From CAYQQJ01 sp964515945 (GTDB lineage Bacteria; Pseudomonadota; Gammaproteobacteria; Pseudomonadales; Cellvibrionaceae), in contig CAZEWY010000121.1 in NCBI GenBank assembly GCA_964515945.1, positions 1-10,708 of the forward strand: DNA of 10,708 bases, given 5' to 3'. A program made the translations under genes and the position numbers. This document shows positions 6,860 through 10,708 of this stretch, one piece after another. Below the pieces are notes generated by a model that searched no databases, was not told the DNA's origin, and saw nothing but the letters and a program-made list of their open reading frames with translations. The number at the start of each line of letters is the position of its first letter. Position 1 is the first letter of the stretch.

Positions 6860-8635
6860 ATGATAACCAAACGAAATAACAGGAGGAATCCTCTCCTTTC
6901 AGTTCACAGATCAGTGAGTCTTTCAATACTTCGAAAATGTGCCTTTGCCGCAGCTCTGTGCTGCATTTCCTTATCGGCATCAGCACAGATACGCGTCGAA
7001 GCGGAGTCCTATATCGTTAACAACGGAATGAGTTTCGAAACCACCAGCGACATCGGCGGAGGACAAAACGCCGGATGGATTGACGCCGGTGATTACCTTG
7101 ATTTCAGCGTCAATATTCCCACCACCGGGACCTACAGGATCGACTACCGGGTGGCTTCACCAAATTCCACCGGCGGCGTTATTTTAGGTGAAGGCGGCGT
7201 CGATCTTGCGCCAGCACTGGCCATTCCCAATACCGGGGGTTGGCAAAACTGGACCACCATCTCCAATGAAGTGTATTTGGAAGCGGGAGCACACACGCTG
7301 GTGATCTGGGCGGCAGCCGGAGGTTGGAATATTAACTGGTTTGAAATTCATGGAACCGACACGCCAACCAACCCTGGCGCCATACATGTCGAAGCGGAAT
7401 CCTATACCGCCAACAACGGAATGAGCTTCGAAACAACCACCGACATCGGCGGTGGGCAGAACGCCGGATGGATTGATGCCGGTGACTATCTTAATTTCAG
7501 TGTCAATATTCCCACCACCGGGACCTACAAGGTCGACTACCGGGTCGCCTCACCGAATTCCACCGGCAGCGTTATTCTGGGCGAAGGCGGTGTTGATCTT
7601 GCGCCGGCGCTGGCGGTTCCGAATACGGGAGGCTGGCAAAACTGGACGACGATTTCCAATCAGGTCTATCTGCAAGCAGGTACGCATACCCTGGTCATCT
7701 ATGCGGCGGCCGGCGGTTGGAATATTAACTGGTTTGAATTGAGCCTGGATGACAGCGTTGTCGACGCAACGAAAGTCGTGGGTTATGCACCATCCTGGTC
7801 AACCAATGCCAATGCCATTGACTACAGCAAGCTGACGCATATCAATTACTCATTTGTGCTGCCGAATTCCAATGGCACGGTTCAGCCCATGCCCAATCCG
7901 GGTCTGCTGCAAAGTATAGTGAGCAACGCTCATGCTAATGGCGTAAAGGTCTTGATTGCCGTCGGCGGCTGGAATGGGGGTAATGACAGTGCCTTTGAAT
8001 CCTTTGCCGCCAGCAGCAGTGGCCGCAATACTTTTGTCAATGCCATGGTGAATCTGGTGAATCAATACAACCTGGACGGCGTGGACATCGACTGGGAGTA
8101 TCCGGATCCCGGTGCCGAAGGCGACAACTACACCTTGCTGATGGATCAACTGGCCAATGCCATGCATTCCCGCGGCAAAGTGTTGAGTGCCGCCGTGGTA
8201 GCTCAGGGGTATACCGGCGGGGGCGTACAAAATGCTGTGTTCAACGATGTCGATCATCTCAATCTGATGGCGTACGACGGCGGCAATGGCCCTACCCACT
8301 CCCCCTACTCCTACGCGGTTGATTCTCTCAGCTATTGGACCGGTCGCGGCTTGCCTGCATCAAAAGCGGTGCTGGGTGTGCCTTATTATGCGCGACCCAG
8401 TTGGGCGGCCTACTCGACCAAGGTTGGACAAAACTCCGCCAATGCCTGCCGCGATACCGATGGCAGCGACTACTGGAACGGCATTCCCACGATACGCGAC
8501 AAAGCTCGTCTCGCCAGCAGTTACGGCGGCATTATGACCTGGGAGCTGTCCCAGGACACAACTGGAGCAAACTCTTTGTTAACGGCCATGTGGGAAGCGG
8601 TAACCGGTAGAGCGCCAAGTTACCCGTGTAACTAA
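6860..8635 (+). CDS. Secreted GH18 chitinase with two N-terminal CBM6 modules
   Basis: This 591-residue exported enzyme is predicted to hydrolyse beta-1,4-linked N-acetylglucosamine polymers. Domains in order are a signal peptide (1-42, cleavage ASA|Q), CBM6 at about 44-164, CBM6 at about 175-294, and a compact GH18 catalytic domain at about 305-585. The GH18 hallmark DGVDIDWE (406-413) gives the DxxDxDxE motif with Glu413 as the catalytic acid. AVGGW (367-371), MAYDGG (470-475) and MTWELSQD near 559-566, with the conserved Trp561, complete the active-site pattern. Each CBM6 has GGWQNWTTISN and ends in NINWFE, with the aromatic and Asn residues expected for ligand binding. AAGAGG lies eight bases before the ATG. 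CBM6 more often binds plant or algal glycans, so its partnership with a chitinase is notable. The exact substrate (chitin, chitooligosaccharide or peptidoglycan-like) is inferred. Confidence 0.92.
   Translation: MITKRNNRRNPLLSVHRSVSLSILRKCAFAAALCCISLSASAQIRVEAESYIVNNGMSFETTSDIGGGQNAGWIDAGDYLDFSVNIPTTGTYRIDYRVASPNSTGGVILGEGGVDLAPALAIPNTGGWQNWTTISNEVYLEAGAHTLVIWAAAGGWNINWFEIHGTDTPTNPGAIHVEAESYTANNGMSFETTTDIGGGQNAGWIDAGDYLNFSVNIPTTGTYKVDYRVASPNSTGSVILGEGGVDLAPALAVPNTGGWQNWTTISNQVYLQAGTHTLVIYAAAGGWNINWFELSLDDSVVDATKVVGYAPSWSTNANAIDYSKLTHINYSFVLPNSNGTVQPMPNPGLLQSIVSNAHANGVKVLIAVGGWNGGNDSAFESFAASSSGRNTFVNAMVNLVNQYNLDGVDIDWEYPDPGAEGDNYTLLMDQLANAMHSRGKVLSAAVVAQGYTGGGVQNAVFNDVDHLNLMAYDGGNGPTHSPYSYAVDSLSYWTGRGLPASKAVLGVPYYARPSWAAYSTKVGQNSANACRDTDGSDYWNGIPTIRDKARLASSYGGIMTWELSQDTTGANSLLTAMWEAVTGRAPSYPCN
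6989..7351 (+). repeat. CBM6 repeat copy 1 (chitinase, first module)
   Basis: This is the first of four closely related CBM6-coding units of about 360 bases. Its first 58 bases (6989-7046) are identical to the start of copy 3 at 8862-8919. Diagnostic residues are Arg in TYRIDY, Glu in SNEVYL and Trp in VIWAAAG, which it shares with copy 3 but not with copies 2 and 4. Confidence 0.88.
7382..7741 (+). repeat. CBM6 repeat copy 2 (chitinase, second module)
   Basis: This is the second CBM6 unit of the chitinase gene, separated from copy 1 by a short Thr/Pro/Gly linker of about ten residues. It has Lys in TYKVDY, Gln in SNQVYL and Tyr in VIYAAAG. These match copy 4 of the neighbouring gene rather than its own tandem partner. 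Confidence 0.88.
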
Positions 8636-8650
8636 TCAGCTGCCCATCAA

Positions 8651-8677
8651 TGAAGCCTCGGTGATACCGGGGCTTCA
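8651..8677 (+). terminator. Stem-loop between the two CBM6 enzyme genes
   Basis: The arms TGAAGCCTCGG (8651-8661) and CCGGGGCTTCA (8667-8677) pair over 11 bases with one T-G wobble around the loop TGATA, 16 bases after the chitinase stop. The following bases (TCTCGAT) hold no clear T-run, so termination may be partial and allow read-through into the next gene, which starts 44 bases further on. Confidence 0.55.
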
Positions 8678-8720
8678 TCTCGATGGTCTATAAAACCATA
8701 AAAATAAAGAGGCTAATTCT

Positions 8721-10708
8721 ATGACTACCAAACGAAGTAACTCGAAAGTTTTCTGCAAGGGCTTTTCAGCTGGAAGTTTTTTTTCGAAAAGATTTTCAAT
8801 CTTTAATGGATGTCTTTTCGCCACACTTCTCTGCTGCATTTCCTTTTCTGCCTCCGCACAAATACGCGTCGAAGCGGAGTCCTATATCGTTAACAACGGA
8901 ATGAGTTTCGAAACCACCACCGATATAGGCGGAGGACAGAACGCCGGATGGATCGACGCCAGCGACTATCTCGATTTCCATGTTAACGTCCCCACCTCCG
9001 GGACCTACAGGGTCGACTACCGGGTGGCCTCGCCGAATTCCACCGGCAGCGTCATTCTGGGTGAAGGCGGTATTGATCTTGCGCCGGCGCTGACCATTCC
9101 CAATACCGGAGGCTGGCAAAACTGGACCACCATCTCCAATGAAGTCTATTTGGAAGCCGGTGCCCACACGCTGGTTATCTGGGCGGCAGCGGGAGGTTGG
9201 AACATTAATTGGTTCGAGCTTCATCAAGTCACGGGTGGTCCGGACGCCATACGCGTAGAAGCAGAATCCTATCTCGCTAACAGTGGAATGAGCTTCGAAA
9301 CAACCACCGATATTGGAGGAGGACAAAACGCCGGATGGATCGACGCTGGTGACTATCTTGATTTCAGTGTCAATATTCCCACCACCGGGACCTACAAGGT
9401 GGACTACCGGGTGGCCTCACCGAATTCCACTGGCAGCGTTATTTTGGGTGAAGGCGGCGTTGATCTTGCGCCCGCGCTGGCCATTCCCAACACCGGGGGT
9501 TGGCAAAACTGGACGACTATTTCCAATCAGGTCTATCTGGAAGCCGGTGCGCACACGCTGGTCATATATGCGGCAGCCGGAGGGTGGAATATTAACTGGT
9601 TTGAGCTGCACGAAGTCAGCGGCGATGCCAATGGTATTCCCGCCTTCTGTAGCGCCTATCCACAGTCCGGCGGCTGGCAATCCGGAAAAGTATGGTACAG
9701 CGGAGGCCGCTTGCAATATGCATCGGACGCGGCAGGCAACAGGATTCCGGATTACAGCTATGCAGGTTATCACTATGGCGTGGATGCCTTGCCAAACGTC
9801 CCTGTTGTCTCTACTTTGGGACCGGTTAGCGGCGATAACACCAGCCGTATTCAGAATGCGCTTGATGCAATCGGCAATCGCACACCGGACGCAAATGGCC
9901 ATCGCGGCACATTACTCTTGTCGCCCGGGCGTTACGACGTGTATGGAATTATCCGCATAAAGGACAGCGGCGTAGTCCTGCGCGGCTCGGGGGACGGCAC
10001 CAACACGTCGACCGATACCATCATCTATGCACGCGGTAATTCTCCCTATCAGCGTACGCCGCTGATTTTGGGCACAAACAGTTCCAGTCCATGGTCCACC
10101 GGTTCCAGCACCAATGTGACGGATTCATTCGTGCCGGTGGGGTCAATGAGTTTCAATGTGCAGAACAGCGGCATGTTCAGTGTTGGCCAGGAAGTGATCA
10201 TTACACATCCATCCTCGCAAGCCTGGATAAACGCAGTGGGAGGCGGCGGCATGAGCAGCGATGCCGACTGGAGCGCCGGCAGTAAAGATATTCCCTACTT
10301 TCGAAAGATCACGCAGATTTCGGGTTCTCGTTTGTATTTCGATGCACCGATTTACAATCATCTCGACCGCTCGCTGACGCAAGCAACGGTATCGGCGGTG
10401 AGCGGACGCAATCTGATTTCCGAATCAGGCATTGAGGACTTGCGTGTGGATATCGAAACCGCCGGTGGCGAGGATGAGAACCATGCCTGGAGTGCCATTG
10501 GTGTCATCGGCGCCGAGGACAGTTGGGTCAGGAATGTTTCCACCCGTTACTTCGGCTATGCCGGGGTGAAGACCAGCGGTGCCATCCGAATCACGGTGAA
10601 GGATGCCAGCGCCACCAATCCGGTCGGTATTCGCACGGGTTCGCGCTTCTACAACTTCGATGTTGACCGCAACAGTCAATTGATTCTGTTCACCGGTTGT
10701 CACGCAGC
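8721..10708 (+). CDS. Secreted CBM6-CBM6-right-handed beta-helix protein, putative polysaccharide lyase (3' end cut)
   Basis: An open frame of 662 residues runs off the right edge. It has a signal peptide (1-46, cleavage ASA|Q), CBM6 at about 48-168 and CBM6 at about 177-297. A linker region at about 300-365 contains DYSYAGYHYGVDALPNVPVV. A pectate-lyase-superfamily-like right-handed beta-helix then begins at about 366. Its first coil is typical: GDNTSRIQNALDAI (371-384), GTLLLSPGRYDVYG (396-409), and IRIKDSGVVLRGSGDGT (411-427). Later coils show the pattern LRVDIETAGGEDENHAWSAI and SWVRNVSTRYFGYAGV (601-616). Such folds act as polysaccharide lyases or glycosidases; I do not recognise the exact family, and catalytic residues cannot be assigned. 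AAGAGG sits eight bases before the ATG, as in the chitinase gene. Leader, signal peptide end and CBM6 pair are paralogous to the chitinase. Co-transcription with it is plausible (85-base gap). Confidence 0.85.
   Translation, partial: MTTKRSNSKVFCKGFSAGSFFSKRFSIFNGCLFATLLCCISFSASAQIRVEAESYIVNNGMSFETTTDIGGGQNAGWIDASDYLDFHVNVPTSGTYRVDYRVASPNSTGSVILGEGGIDLAPALTIPNTGGWQNWTTISNEVYLEAGAHTLVIWAAAGGWNINWFELHQVTGGPDAIRVEAESYLANSGMSFETTTDIGGGQNAGWIDAGDYLDFSVNIPTTGTYKVDYRVASPNSTGSVILGEGGVDLAPALAIPNTGGWQNWTTISNQVYLEAGAHTLVIYAAAGGWNINWFELHEVSGDANGIPAFCSAYPQSGGWQSGKVWYSGGRLQYASDAAGNRIPDYSYAGYHYGVDALPNVPVVSTLGPVSGDNTSRIQNALDAIGNRTPDANGHRGTLLLSPGRYDVYGIIRIKDSGVVLRGSGDGTNTSTDTIIYARGNSPYQRTPLILGTNSSSPWSTGSSTNVTDSFVPVGSMSFNVQNSGMFSVGQEVIITHPSSQAWINAVGGGGMSSDADWSAGSKDIPYFRKITQISGSRLYFDAPIYNHLDRSLTQATVSAVSGRNLISESGIEDLRVDIETAGGEDENHAWSAIGVIGAEDSWVRNVSTRYFGYAGVKTSGAIRITVKDASATNPVGIRTGSRFYNFDVDRNSQLILFTGCHA
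8862..9224 (+). repeat. CBM6 repeat copy 3 (beta-helix protein, first module)
   Basis: This unit is closest to copy 1 of the chitinase, with 58 identical bases at its start and the same Arg/Glu/Trp diagnostic residues. It differs by an Asp-Ala-Ser-Asp loop (IDASDYLDFHVNV) in place of the IDAGDYL of the other three copies. Confidence 0.88.
9249..9611 (+). repeat. CBM6 repeat copy 4 (beta-helix protein, second module)
   Basis: This unit is closest to copy 2 of the chitinase, with Lys in TYKVDY, Gln in SNQVYL and Tyr in VIYAAAG. It shares a long exact DNA block with copy 2 around the NIPTTGTYKV codons. It joins the beta-helix part through a short Ser/Gly/Asp linker. Confidence 0.88.

Noticed and set aside
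8796..9326. Minus-strand open frame over the CBM6 repeats
   Set aside because: It is antisense to the CBM6-coding sequence and recurs at each repeat copy (7184-7387, 9417-9902), so it is a shadow.
6989..9611. Repeats considered as a possible mobile element or CRISPR-like array
   Set aside because: The repeats are in frame, about 360 bases long, encode CBM6 modules and have no terminal inverted repeats, transposase or spacer structure.
9313..9960. A 215-codon plus-strand open frame inside the beta-helix gene
   Set aside because: The same shifted frame also appears as an open stretch at 7452-7742 in the paralogous CBM6 unit. It is an artefact of the repeated CBM6 DNA, and the correct frame encodes recognisable CBM6 modules.

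Overview
The window looks like the chromosome of a Gram-negative, polysaccharide-degrading gammaproteobacterium. It encodes a TonB-dependent outer-membrane receptor, a TonB2-type energising complex and Sec-exported multidomain carbohydrate-active enzymes carrying CBM6 modules. Base composition is moderately GC-rich. This combination is typical of the Cellvibrio/Saccharophagus/Gilvimarinus type of marine or soil degrader, but that assignment is inferred from gene content, not from a marker gene.

Left part (1-3410, minus strand): a compact operon read right to left. The order is a DUF3450 periplasmic coiled-coil protein, a TtpC-like MotA/TolQ/ExbB protein with an N-terminal coiled coil, a small ExbB, ExbD, and a TonB cut by the window edge. 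The genes overlap by 1 or 4 bases or are 2 bases apart, so translation is probably coupled. The order matches the Vibrio TonB2 cluster (DUF3450-TtpC-ExbB2-ExbD2-TonB2, usually followed by a TPR protein, which would lie off the left edge).

Centre (3411-6619): a 161-base divergent region containing a Fur-box-like palindrome separates that operon from a plus-strand catecholate-type TonB-dependent siderophore receptor (Fiu/PiuA-like). The receptor is followed by a PiuC/YbiX-type Fe(II)/2-oxoglutarate hydroxylase. Receptor, its modifying or accessory oxygenase, and the energy-transducing motor form one iron-uptake locus, probably under common iron control.

Right part (6620-10708, plus strand): a 240-base intergenic region holds a strong stem-loop and a striking cluster of three 12-base operator-like half-sites. 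Two adjacent secreted enzymes follow. The first is a GH18 chitinase with two N-terminal CBM6 modules. The second, cut by the right edge, has the same leader and the same CBM6 pair joined to a pectate-lyase-like right-handed beta-helix domain whose substrate I cannot name. Position-specific residues show that the CBM6 pair was duplicated as a block together with the signal peptide and ribosome-binding site, while the catalytic domain differs. No tRNA, rRNA, CRISPR array or insertion sequence was seen.
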